Of a DNA stretch of 64,000 nucleotides, positions 1 through 7,600 are shown piece after piece. The translations under genes and the position numbers were made by a program. The notes under the pieces were generated by a model. The model was not told where the DNA came from. It saw only the letters and a list, made by a program, of their open reading frames with translations, and searched no databases. The DNA is taken from assembly GCF_000695095.2 (NCBI RefSeq), contig NZ_CP011454.1, positions 62,001-126,000 on the forward strand. The letters are read 5' to 3'. This DNA is from Gemmatimonas phototrophica. Lineage in GTDB: Bacteria > Gemmatimonadota > Gemmatimonadetes > Gemmatimonadales > Gemmatimonadaceae. Position 1 is the first letter of the stretch, and the number at the start of each line of letters is the position of its first letter.

Positions 1-182
1 CGGCGGGCGCGGTCGTGGTCGACAGCGGAGCGGGTGGGGCTTGGAGAGGCGGCGGAAGCGGTGCGAGGGGTGTGGGAGGGGGAATCAGGGGGCAGGTAGC
101 GGGGGGCAGGGAGCAGGTTTTGGGAGCAGGAGGCAGGGGGAAGGCTGTCAGGAGGAAGAGCACTACCGATTAGAATCATCCC
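1..182. other. G-rich leader upstream of the ABC-F gene, with a possible end of a preceding gene
   Basis: One + strand frame is open from base 1 to a TAG at 97-99 and could be the last 32 codons of a gene that starts outside the window; this cannot be confirmed. From about 67 to 137 the strand is a series of G runs (67-70, 74-76, 78-82, 88-92, 101-106, 109-111) that could form a G-quadruplex. An AGGAGG lies at 151-156, about 26 bases before the ATG at 183, too far for a normal ribosome binding site. Confidence 0.35.
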
Positions 183-2156
183 ATGACGCTCATATCCCTT
201 GGGAATGCCGGAGTTGATTTCGGCGCCTCTGAAATTTTCCGCGATATCTCGGTCACCGTCGCCGCCGGCGATCGGTGGGCGATCGTGGGGCGCAACGGCA
301 CCGGCAAAACCACGCTCGTGCGTCTCATTACGGGTACGCTGCAGCCTACCCGCGGCAATGTGGCCCGCATGCCCGGGCTGCGCGTGGCGCTCATGGATCA
401 GCACCGTCGCTTCCCCGACGATCAGAGCCTCTGGGACATTGTGGCCGACGCCTTCGGCGACCTGCGCGCGCTGGAGCAATCGCTCGCGAAACAGGCCGCC
501 AACCTCGAGCATGACCACAGCGAAGGGGCCATGGAAAAGTATGGCCGCGACCTCGAGCGCTTCGAGCGCGAGGGCGGCTACGAAATGGCCTCCAAGGTGG
601 ACGCCATTCTCATGGGCGTGGGCTTCGACCCCGAGATGGCGAAGGTGACGCGCATCGGCACGCTCAGCGGTGGTGAACGGGGACGCGTCGCCCTGGCGCG
701 GCAGCTCGCGACGCCGTCGGACCTGCTGCTGCTCGACGAACCCACCAATCACCTCGATCTCGATACCACCGCGTGGCTGGAGCAGTATCTCGCCACCACC
801 GATCGCACGGTCATTTGCATCAGCCACGATCGCGCGTTTCTGAACGCGATGGCCGACCATGTGCTGCACTTTGAAGGCGGCACCGCGTTTGCCTACACGG
901 GCAGCTACGAAAGTTTTGTGCAGCAGCGCGAAGAGCGTCGGCTCACGCAGCAGCGCCAGTTTGAAAAGCAGCAGAACAAGATCACGAGCGAGATGGACTA
1001 CATCGCGCGCAACCTGGCCGGCCAGAACACACGGCAGGCCAAGGGGCGGCGCAAGCTGCTGGCGCGCATGCCGCGTCTGTCGGCGCCCATTGGCGCTGAT
1101 GGCGTGATGGCGCTGCGCCTCGACGCCGGCAATCGCAGCGGTGACCGCGTGATTGAGGCGAAAGACGTAACCGTGGGGGTGCCCACCCCCAACGGGCCGC
1201 GGACGCTGGTGAACAACGTCACCGTCGTGATGGAGCGCAACGAAGTCGTGGCGCTCGTGGGTCCCAACGGCGCCGGCAAGAGCACGCTCATCAAAACGCT
1301 GCTCGGCGAAATGCCGCCGCTCGATGGCGAAGTGAAGGTGGGCCCCAGCACCACCGTGGCCTACTACCGGCAGGACGTGGGGCACCTGCCCCTCGACAGC
1401 ACCATTTACGACGCCATTGCCAACGAGCGCCCGCTCTGGGAACGACGTCAGGTGCAGGGGCATCTGGGACGCTTCGGCTTCAGCGGTGACGAAGTGCAAC
1501 GCACCGTGGGTACGCTCTCCGGCGGCGAACGCGCGCGCGTGGCCATGGCGCTGCTTACGCTCAGCACCAACAACCTGCTCATTCTCGACGAGCCCACCAA
1601 TCACCTCGACGTCGAAAGCATCGAGGTGCTGGAAGACGCCGTGGAAGGCTACGAGGGCAGTGTGCTCATTGTGAGCCACGACCGTGCCGTGTTGCGCGGC
1701 CTTGCCACGCAGGTGTGGGAGCTGCGGAACAACGAGCTGCAGATCTTCCCGGGCTCCTTTGTGGAGTGGGAAGCGATGCGCGCCGAACGCATTACGCAGG
1801 AAACCAAACAGTCACGCGCCGACGATCGCAAAGACAGCGAGCGGGCCGTGCGTCAGCGCGAACGCGAGAAGGAACAGAAGGAGCGCGAGAAGGCCGCCGG
1901 TGGTGATCCGCGCAAGCTGTTACGTACGGCGGAAAAGGCGCTGGCCGACGCCGAGCTGCGGGTGGCCACGCTGGAGTCCACCATTGCCGACCTCACCGAG
2001 CAGCTCGACGATGCCACCCTCTACGACTCGCCGGCCGGCATCAAAAAGGCTGCCGCGTTGGGCAAACAGCTGGACGAGGAACGCGAGCTGCTGGAAGACG
2101 CGATGCACGAATGGAGCACCGCCGAGGAGTACGTGAGCGTGCTCAAAAAACGGTAA
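183..2156 (+). CDS. ABC-F family ATPase (Uup/EttA-like), translation factor or ribosome protection type
   Basis: Soluble twin-ATPase protein of 657 residues without membrane segments, as in the ABC-F family, whose members act on the ribosome. First nucleotide-binding domain: Walker A GRNGTGKTT near 36-44, signature LSGGE near 160, Walker B LLLLDEPTNHLD near 180-190. Second domain: GPNGAGKST near 360, LSGGE near 445, LILDEPTNHLD near 467. The linker between domains is charged, and the C-terminal 120 residues form a charged coiled coil as in Uup, which in that protein binds DNA. Length and the C-terminal coiled coil favour Uup over EttA (about 555 residues). No strong ribosome binding site sits directly before the ATG. 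Confidence 0.93.
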   Translation: MTLISLGNAGVDFGASEIFRDISVTVAAGDRWAIVGRNGTGKTTLVRLITGTLQPTRGNVARMPGLRVALMDQHRRFPDDQSLWDIVADAFGDLRALEQSLAKQAANLEHDHSEGAMEKYGRDLERFEREGGYEMASKVDAILMGVGFDPEMAKVTRIGTLSGGERGRVALARQLATPSDLLLLDEPTNHLDLDTTAWLEQYLATTDRTVICISHDRAFLNAMADHVLHFEGGTAFAYTGSYESFVQQREERRLTQQRQFEKQQNKITSEMDYIARNLAGQNTRQAKGRRKLLARMPRLSAPIGADGVMALRLDAGNRSGDRVIEAKDVTVGVPTPNGPRTLVNNVTVVMERNEVVALVGPNGAGKSTLIKTLLGEMPPLDGEVKVGPSTTVAYYRQDVGHLPLDSTIYDAIANERPLWERRQVQGHLGRFGFSGDEVQRTVGTLSGGERARVAMALLTLSTNNLLILDEPTNHLDVESIEVLEDAVEGYEGSVLIVSHDRAVLRGLATQVWELRNNELQIFPGSFVEWEAMRAERITQETKQSRADDRKDSERAVRQREREKEQKEREKAAGGDPRKLLRTAEKALADAELRVATLESTIADLTEQLDDATLYDSPAGIKKAAALGKQLDEERELLEDAMHEWSTAEEYVSVLKKR

Positions 2157-2231
2157 CAATTCTTCAGGAATGTGCCGGAAATCCATACTCGACGTGCAAC
2201 TTCGCCTGCACGTCGGGCGTAGAAGCGGGAT

Positions 2232-4436
2232 ATGCGTACTTCTTCCTCAATGATGGTTCGCGCCGTGGCCGGAGTGGCCGTGGCGTTGTGGTTGTCGGCG
2301 CCGGTGCTTGGCGCTCAAACGGCCGCCCCGCTCAGGCAATTGCTGCAGGATGCCAGTTTGCGGAATCGACTTCCCGACAGCCTGATCTCATACAAGGCGA
2401 ACGTGGAAACGGAGATTGCCATTCTGCTCCGCCGCGAAGAGGGGGTGGAAGCGGTAGGGGCCATTGAGCAGGTGGCCAGCCGGCTGCGCTGGAACCGGGC
2501 CGGCGGGTATGAGCAGCGGGTGCAGGGATACCGCGCCCAGCAGCTCGGGGGCAACGTGTCCATGCTCACGCTGTTCCAAACTGGGTGGATCAACCCGGTG
2601 CTGTACGGCAACCGGTTGCGGGTGCGTCCGCGCTCCAGCAACTCGCGTGGGCAGGCGGCGGCCGTGTCACGGAACCGCGATGGCAGCGATACGCTGCCGG
2701 CGGTCCATCCGCTGGCCACCGACCGCGATGCGTACTACACGTATAGCGGCGGCGATACAATCGTCACCATGCGCGCCGGCGACCGGGTCATTCCCATTGC
2801 GCATGTGCGCGTGCAGCCGCGCCCCGATGTGAAGGGCAAGGTCATTCTGTTTGATGGCGAAATGGATCTTGATGCGTCGCGAGGCACGCTCGTGCGGTTG
2901 CGCGGCCATTTTCTGCGCACCGGGGCGTCGCGGTCGTCATTGGGGAGTACGCTGGCCGACGCGGTGGCGTACGTGGAATACGAGAACGGCGAACGCAACG
3001 GCCAGTACTGGTTGCCGGCCACGCAGCGCATTGAGCTGCAGGCCAACTCGCCTCTGCTGGGCGATGGGCGCGCGGTCATTCGCATTGTGTCGCGCTTTGC
3101 CAACATGGAAGTGAACGACACGGTGCTCGATGCCGCCACCCTGGCCAAGGCCGATTCGCTGCGCGCGCTGGCGCGTCGTCCGCTCACGTATGCGTCCACC
3201 GATTCGCTGAACCGCTTCAGTGCCTGGCGCTACACCATTGGGGCCAGCACCAACGGTATGCACGCCGACGATTTTCAGGACATTGCTCCCGACCGCTGGC
3301 GCACCACCGGCCCACCACGGTTTGACCTGTCGGCGCCACGTCCGGCCGACGTGATGCACTTCAACAGAGTGGAAGGGCTGTTTACGGGCGTGGGGGGCAA
3401 ATTCGCGCTGCGCGATCTGGCGCCGGGGGTCGTCGTGCGCGCCAACGCCGGCTACGCGTGGGCCGAACAGACGGTGCGTGGCCGCGTGGCCATTGAACGC
3501 ACCCGCGGGCCGTGGTCGCTGGAGCTCCGCGGCGGCCGCTCCATGGATATCACGAACGACTTCCGCGCGCCGCTCGATTCGGGCAACACCTTCGCCGCCC
3601 TCAGCTCGCTCGATTCGTACGACTACGTGTCGCGCAACTTTACCGCGCTGTCGGCGGTGCGCCGCATTGGGGCCCGTCGCTGGATTCTGCGTGCTGATGT
3701 GGGGTACGGCGACGACCGCTATCGTGCGGCGCAGTATGTGCGCGGGCCGTTCGGTGGCGATCTCTATCGCGCCAACCATGGCGTAGACGAAGGGAGCTAC
3801 ATGCGCTCAGCGGCCGTCGTGGAGTGGCACCCCGATCTCAACGCCGAGTCGCTCAAACCGGGGCTGGGGGCACGTGTTGCCTACGAGCGCGGTGATGGCA
3901 CACTCTCGTGGCAGCGTACGGAAGCGCGGTTGAGTGGGCGTCGTCCGGTGGGGCCGTTCATGCTGCTGGCCCGCGGTGATGTGGGCATGGTGACGGGTTC
4001 GCGCATTCCGTCGCAGCAGCTCTTTGAACTGGGGAAGTATCAGAACCTGCCGTCGTACGAGGACAAGCAGTTCGCCGGCTCCCGTGCAGCGGCGTTGCGG
4101 GCCAGCCTGCAGTACACCAGCAAGTTCTTGCGCAATCCCATTCGGGTGGGGCAGTTCTGGTTGCCGGCGGTGGCCCCGGGGTTGAGTGTGGGGGCACAGA
4201 GCGGGTGGGCCGATGCGCCCACAAATGCGGCGCGTGCGTCGGTGGACCGGCTCACGGTCATTGATCCCACGCTGCTGGCGCTCTGGGCGCCGGTGGCCAC
4301 CCCAACTGGCCGCGTGCGGGCGAGTGTCACGGCAGGGTTCCGCTTCTTTGGCAACGCGCTCTTTGTGGGCGCCACGCGCCCGGTGGATCAGTCGGCCAAG
4401 TGGCGCACCCTGGTTGGGTTGGGGCAGCAGTGGTGA
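2232..4436 (+). CDS. exported protein with probable outer-membrane beta-barrel C-terminus
   Basis: 734 residues. The N-terminus has a signal peptide (hydrophobic AVAGVAVALWLSAPVLG, cleavage near AQT). The middle holds beta-rich sequence. From about residue 330 there are alternating amphipathic strands with many aromatic and glycine residues, ending in GLGQQW, a terminal aromatic typical of barrels inserted by the BAM complex. It follows the ABC-F gene by 75 bases but is probably a separate unit. I do not recognise a named family; it resembles DUF5686-type surface proteins only in layout. Confidence 0.7.
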   Translation: MRTSSSMMVRAVAGVAVALWLSAPVLGAQTAAPLRQLLQDASLRNRLPDSLISYKANVETEIAILLRREEGVEAVGAIEQVASRLRWNRAGGYEQRVQGYRAQQLGGNVSMLTLFQTGWINPVLYGNRLRVRPRSSNSRGQAAAVSRNRDGSDTLPAVHPLATDRDAYYTYSGGDTIVTMRAGDRVIPIAHVRVQPRPDVKGKVILFDGEMDLDASRGTLVRLRGHFLRTGASRSSLGSTLADAVAYVEYENGERNGQYWLPATQRIELQANSPLLGDGRAVIRIVSRFANMEVNDTVLDAATLAKADSLRALARRPLTYASTDSLNRFSAWRYTIGASTNGMHADDFQDIAPDRWRTTGPPRFDLSAPRPADVMHFNRVEGLFTGVGGKFALRDLAPGVVVRANAGYAWAEQTVRGRVAIERTRGPWSLELRGGRSMDITNDFRAPLDSGNTFAALSSLDSYDYVSRNFTALSAVRRIGARRWILRADVGYGDDRYRAAQYVRGPFGGDLYRANHGVDEGSYMRSAAVVEWHPDLNAESLKPGLGARVAYERGDGTLSWQRTEARLSGRRPVGPFMLLARGDVGMVTGSRIPSQQLFELGKYQNLPSYEDKQFAGSRAAALRASLQYTSKFLRNPIRVGQFWLPAVAPGLSVGAQSGWADAPTNAARASVDRLTVIDPTLLALWAPVATPTGRVRASVTAGFRFFGNALFVGATRPVDQSAKWRTLVGLGQQW

Positions 4437-4461
4437 CTTCTGTGTGGGGCTGAGTTGGGTT

Positions 4462-4573
4462 GAAAAGCTCTCACAGAGGACACAGAGGGACGGAGGGCAC
4501 GGAGCCTACTCCCCAAGATCAGCGGGGTCGGCTCCGTGCTCTCCGTCCCTCCGTGACCTCTGTGAGAGCTTTT
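4462..4573. repeat. intergenic palindromic repeat, family A copy 1
   Basis: Imperfect inverted repeat of two arms of about 45 bases with a short centre. The left arm begins GAAAAGCTCTCACAGAGG and the right arm is its near-exact reverse complement (about four mismatches). The centre contains AAGATCAGCGGGGTCGGC, shared with the copy at 5147-5258. It lies just after the barrel protein and could act as a transcription terminator. Confidence 0.9.
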
Positions 4574-4641
4574 CCAAAACACGCCTGCCACCGCCACCAT
4601 TAATTGCGGCAGCACGGCATTCAACTCAGCTTCTTTCCATC

Positions 4642-5148
4642 ATGCAGATCCGCCTCAAACACCACGCTGACGGTGCTGTCTCACTGACGTGCACCCGCGC
4701 TGACGGCAGCACCACATGGCAGCGGTTCACCGGGCCAACCGCCATGGTGATGCCAGTGCACGACCTCACGCATTACGCGGTGGAATCCACGCTGGGGTAT
4801 GCGCGCGGCTTTTACGGCTTGGTTGCAGAGGGGTGGGCCATTCAGGACTTCGCCAAGCCCTGGCCGCGTGGCCCCATTCCCGACGAAGCGCGCGAGGTGG
4901 AGCTCCTTGTGGGGTTCTTTGACGCCGAACGCCGCGAGGGGGTGACGTGGAGCGCCGAGGAGTTTGGGGCGCACGCGGCGGTGTTCATCGCGGCGACCGA
5001 GGCGCGTGGCAAGACCGCGCCCAGTGCGGTGCGACTCCCCTCGGCGGAGCAGTTGGTAGCGGTGCGTGCGGTGTGTGCGGATCTGCTTGCGCGGTGGTTT
5101 GCTACGGAGCCGGGGGGCGAGTTGGTGCTGGAGTTCGGGTTGGTTTAA
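4642..5148 (+). CDS. conserved hypothetical protein, 168 residues
   Basis: Small soluble-looking protein starting MQIRLKHHADG. The frame is open much further upstream, but that stretch crosses the palindromic repeat and the barrel gene, so the ATG at 4642 is the sensible start. No signal peptide or membrane segment. The sequence has an N-terminal beta-rich part with the motif PVHDLTHYAVE, then a helical part with two Glu-rich stretches and a C-terminal beta strand. No family recognised and no catalytic motif evident. Its stop codon lies inside the next palindromic repeat. Confidence 0.7.
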   Translation: MQIRLKHHADGAVSLTCTRADGSTTWQRFTGPTAMVMPVHDLTHYAVESTLGYARGFYGLVAEGWAIQDFAKPWPRGPIPDEAREVELLVGFFDAERREGVTWSAEEFGAHAAVFIAATEARGKTAPSAVRLPSAEQLVAVRAVCADLLARWFATEPGGELVLEFGLV

Positions 5149-5258
5149 CAGCTCTCACAGAGGGCACAGAGGAAATGGAGGCCACGGAGCCTATTCCTCC
5201 AGATCAGCGGGGTCGGCTCTGTACCCTCCGTCCCTCTGTGTTCTCTGTGAGAGCTGTT
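5147..5258. repeat. intergenic palindromic repeat, family A copy 2
   Basis: Arms of about 44 bases (left AACAGCTCTCACAGAGGG, right its near reverse complement ending GAGAGCTGTT) around a centre with AGATCAGCGGGGTCGGC, matching the copy at 4462-4573. The element starts within the TAA stop of the upstream gene. Confidence 0.9.
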
Positions 5259-5343
5259 CAAACCCACCGTCCGCCACGCCAACGCGTGCCGTAGACGATC
5301 CGTCCCTCTGGCGTAGGACTCGCGGCCTTGTGAGTTTACGACC

Positions 5344-6567
5344 ATGGACGCCTCCAATCATCTGCTGCCCACTCGCCGTGACTTTTCCGGCGACGACCTG
5401 ATTTTCACGCTCAACGGCAAGGCGCAGAAACGCGCCGCGGAAGGGGCGTCGGTCATCAACGCCACCATTGGGGCGTTGTACGATGATCAGGGCAAGCTGG
5501 TGGTGCTGGACACCGTGATGGGGCAGTGGCAGCAGCTCACGTCGGGGGAGATTGCGCCGTACGCGCCCATTGGTGGCGACCCCACGTTTCTGCTCAACCT
5601 CGTGCAGCGGCACTGGCCGAACATAAGCAAGCTGTCGGTGGGGGTGGCCACGCCCGGCGGGTCGGGGGCGCTGGCGCTCACGCTCAAGAATCTGCTGGAG
5701 CGCGGCGACACGGTGCTTACCGCCGCGCCGTACTGGGGACCCTACTCGACCCTCGCCGTCGAGGCGGGGCAAAAGCTGGCCACGGTGCCGTATCCCGATG
5801 TGCACAGCGGCATTGATATCGGTGCGTGGGAGGCGGCGTGTCGCGACATTCTCGATGCGCAGGGGCGCCTGCTGGTATGGCTCAACGACCCGTGTCACAA
5901 CCCCACGGGGCGCAGCTTCAGCAAGGCCGATCGCACCGCGCTCATGGATGTGTTGCGCGACGTCGCATCGCAGGGGCCGGTCACGCTTGTGCTCGACCTG
6001 GCGTATCTCGACTACGCGCGCGATCCGCAGGATGTGCGCGACGCGCTTGATGACTACGCGGCCTTTGCCGCCGAGGGCTCGGTACTGGTGGGCGCGTGCC
6101 TGAGCTTGAGCAAGGCGTACACGTTGTACGGAGCGCGCGCCGGGGCGCTGGTGTTTCCGTGGAGCACCGACGCGGCGTTGCAGGGGGCGCTCATTACGAG
6201 TTGCCGCGGCACGTGGAGCAACTGCGCGCGCGGGCCCATGAGCGTGCTCAATCGCATTTCGAAAGATGACGCGCTCAAGGCGTCACTGGAGCAGGAGCAC
6301 GCGCAGTGGCGCACGTTGCTGGCGAAGCGCGCGGCCGCGGTAGACGCCGCGCTCAAGGCCGAGGGTTTTCCGGGTGCGGCGTACGACGGCGGGTTCTTTG
6401 TCACGCTCGATGGCGGTGCCAACCCCTCGGCCACCTGTGACCGCATGCAGCAGCACGATGTGTTTGTGGTGCCCCTGCCTGAGGGGCTGCGTGTGGGCAT
6501 CTGTGCCATGAAGGCGGCGGATGCCCCGCGCTTTGCGGCGGCGTACGCGGCGAGTATGCGCGGCTAG
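5344..6567 (+). CDS. PLP-dependent aminotransferase, class I/II fold
   Basis: 407 residues, the usual length for cytosolic fold-type I aminotransferases. It should transfer an amino group between an amino acid and a 2-oxo acid using pyridoxal phosphate. Visible motifs: NDPCHNPTG near 182-190 (the Asn that contacts PLP), the Schiff-base lysine in SLSKAYTLYGAR at Lys257, and a C-terminal GLRVGIC with the carboxylate-binding arginine near 388. The N-terminal IGALYDDQGKL and the YAPIGGD segment resemble aspartate/aromatic aminotransferases of the AAT1 group, which suggests acidic or aromatic substrates, but the exact substrate cannot be read. It stands alone between two repeat elements. Confidence 0.88.
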   Translation: MDASNHLLPTRRDFSGDDLIFTLNGKAQKRAAEGASVINATIGALYDDQGKLVVLDTVMGQWQQLTSGEIAPYAPIGGDPTFLLNLVQRHWPNISKLSVGVATPGGSGALALTLKNLLERGDTVLTAAPYWGPYSTLAVEAGQKLATVPYPDVHSGIDIGAWEAACRDILDAQGRLLVWLNDPCHNPTGRSFSKADRTALMDVLRDVASQGPVTLVLDLAYLDYARDPQDVRDALDDYAAFAAEGSVLVGACLSLSKAYTLYGARAGALVFPWSTDAALQGALITSCRGTWSNCARGPMSVLNRISKDDALKASLEQEHAQWRTLLAKRAAAVDAALKAEGFPGAAYDGGFFVTLDGGANPSATCDRMQQHDVFVVPLPEGLRVGICAMKAADAPRFAAAYAASMRG

Positions 6568-6580
6568 GACTGGCACCGTC

Positions 6581-6776
6581 AACAGCTTGTCGGAGAGCAC
6601 GGAGGCCGGAGAGCACGGAGCAAAGCAAAGTGGTTCTCCTGACCTCTCGATCTCCCCACCTCCTCCGATCTGGTACGTACCAGATCGAGGGAGCTGAAGA
6701 GCTGGGGAGGTGTAGAGAACTACACTACACGTTGTTCTCCGTGCCCTCCGGCCTCCGTGCGCTCCGAAGAGCTGTT
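6581..6776. repeat. composite palindromic repeat: family A-like arms around a family B core
   Basis: The outer arms AACAGCTTGTCGGAGAGCAC and its near complement form a stem of about 42 bases (6581-6622 with 6734-6776). Nested inside is a second palindrome of CACCTCC-type arms centred on the perfect 20-base palindrome GATCTGGTACGTACCAGATC at 6667-6686. The same 20-mer recurs at 7519-7538. One repeat appears to have inserted into another. Confidence 0.85.
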
Positions 6777-6795
6777 CGGCGGTGTAGCGGCAAAT

Positions 6796-7359
6796 TCACC
6801 GGTCGCCCCAAAGACTCGCCAATGGCAGAACGAATCCTGGCAGTACAGGCGCTCCGTGCAGTGCCTCGTTGGCGCCAACCAGTGTGACCGATCCGTCGGC
6901 GTGATACGCCTGCGCACAGGTGCGAATGGGGTCGATGACCCATACCAACGGCGTGCCGGCGTCGAGCCACTCACCAACCTTCTGGAGCAACGCGCCGGCG
7001 CGATCGTTCGGGGAGCGAATCTCGACGGCCAGATCGGGGACGCTTTTGAGGAATCCCTCGCTGATCGGTCCCCCCTTGAGGCGCTCCTGCGAAAGAAACG
7101 CGAGATCCGGCGCACGCACGGTATCCGGGTCGTGCGCCAGCCAGAAACCGGGGTCGCCAACGAGCACGCGACCAGCCACTGCATTGGTGGAGCGCAGATA
7201 GACCCCAATCGCCACGGTCAGCTCAAAGAGCACGCCGGCGTGCGCGCCGCCCACGGGTTCGCGCACCAGCAATTTCCCTTTCACCAACTCGGTGCGCCGA
7301 CCGCGCGCATCGTAGGTCAGCAGTTCACTGGCCGACATCAACGTGGGTGATGCGATCAT
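6796..7359 (-). CDS. Uma2 family protein (DUF820, PD-(D/E)XK nuclease fold)
   Basis: 187 residues from the chosen ATG at 7359, which has GGAG 10 bases upstream and gives the usual short N-terminus before the first motif; in-frame starts at 7392 (ATG) and 7419 (GTG) would add a non-conserved extension. Family features: early RTELVKGKLLV, central VRAPDLAFLS, then PDLAVEIRSPND with the acidic and downstream residues of a restriction-like active site, and KVGEWLDAGTPLVWVIDP near the C-terminus. Function is not established for this family; many copies occur per genome in some phyla. It is flanked on both sides by palindromic repeats. Confidence 0.85.
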   Translation of the reverse strand: MIASPTLMSASELLTYDARGRRTELVKGKLLVREPVGGAHAGVLFELTVAIGVYLRSTNAVAGRVLVGDPGFWLAHDPDTVRAPDLAFLSQERLKGGPISEGFLKSVPDLAVEIRSPNDRAGALLQKVGEWLDAGTPLVWVIDPIRTCAQAYHADGSVTLVGANEALHGAPVLPGFVLPLASLWGDR

Positions 7360-7489
7360 GGCGGGAACGCTCCGTTGGCTGGTCGAGGTCATGCGGTCCA
7401 CGCTACGACGTCCCGTCACCTCATCGTCAGCGCCCGCACTCTAACGATACGCTCGGCGTTTGGGCCGAGTCCATTCCGCGGACGGATCT

Positions 7490-7570
7490 CTTCACCTCCT
7501 CAGCTCACCACCTCTTCCGATCTGGTACGTACCAGATCGAGGGAGTTGTGGAGGTGGTGAGGTGAGGAGA
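7490..7570. repeat. palindromic repeat, family B copy
   Basis: Arms rich in CACCTC/GAGGTG (left CAGCTCACCACCTC, right GAGGTGGTGAGGTGAG) around the perfect 20-base palindrome GATCTGGTACGTACCAGATC at 7519-7538, identical to the core at 6667-6686. It lies in the 5' region of the Uma2 gene and downstream of the amidase gene. Confidence 0.85.
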
Positions 7571-7600
7571 ACACCTGTTCAGCGTTGCCGGCTCACGACA

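Noticed and set aside
7512-7523. CTCTTCCGATCT, identical to the end of a common sequencing adapter
   Set aside because: It lies inside the palindromic repeat arm, and the related copy at 6657-6671 has CTCCTCCGATCT, so it is natural repeat sequence, not adapter contamination.
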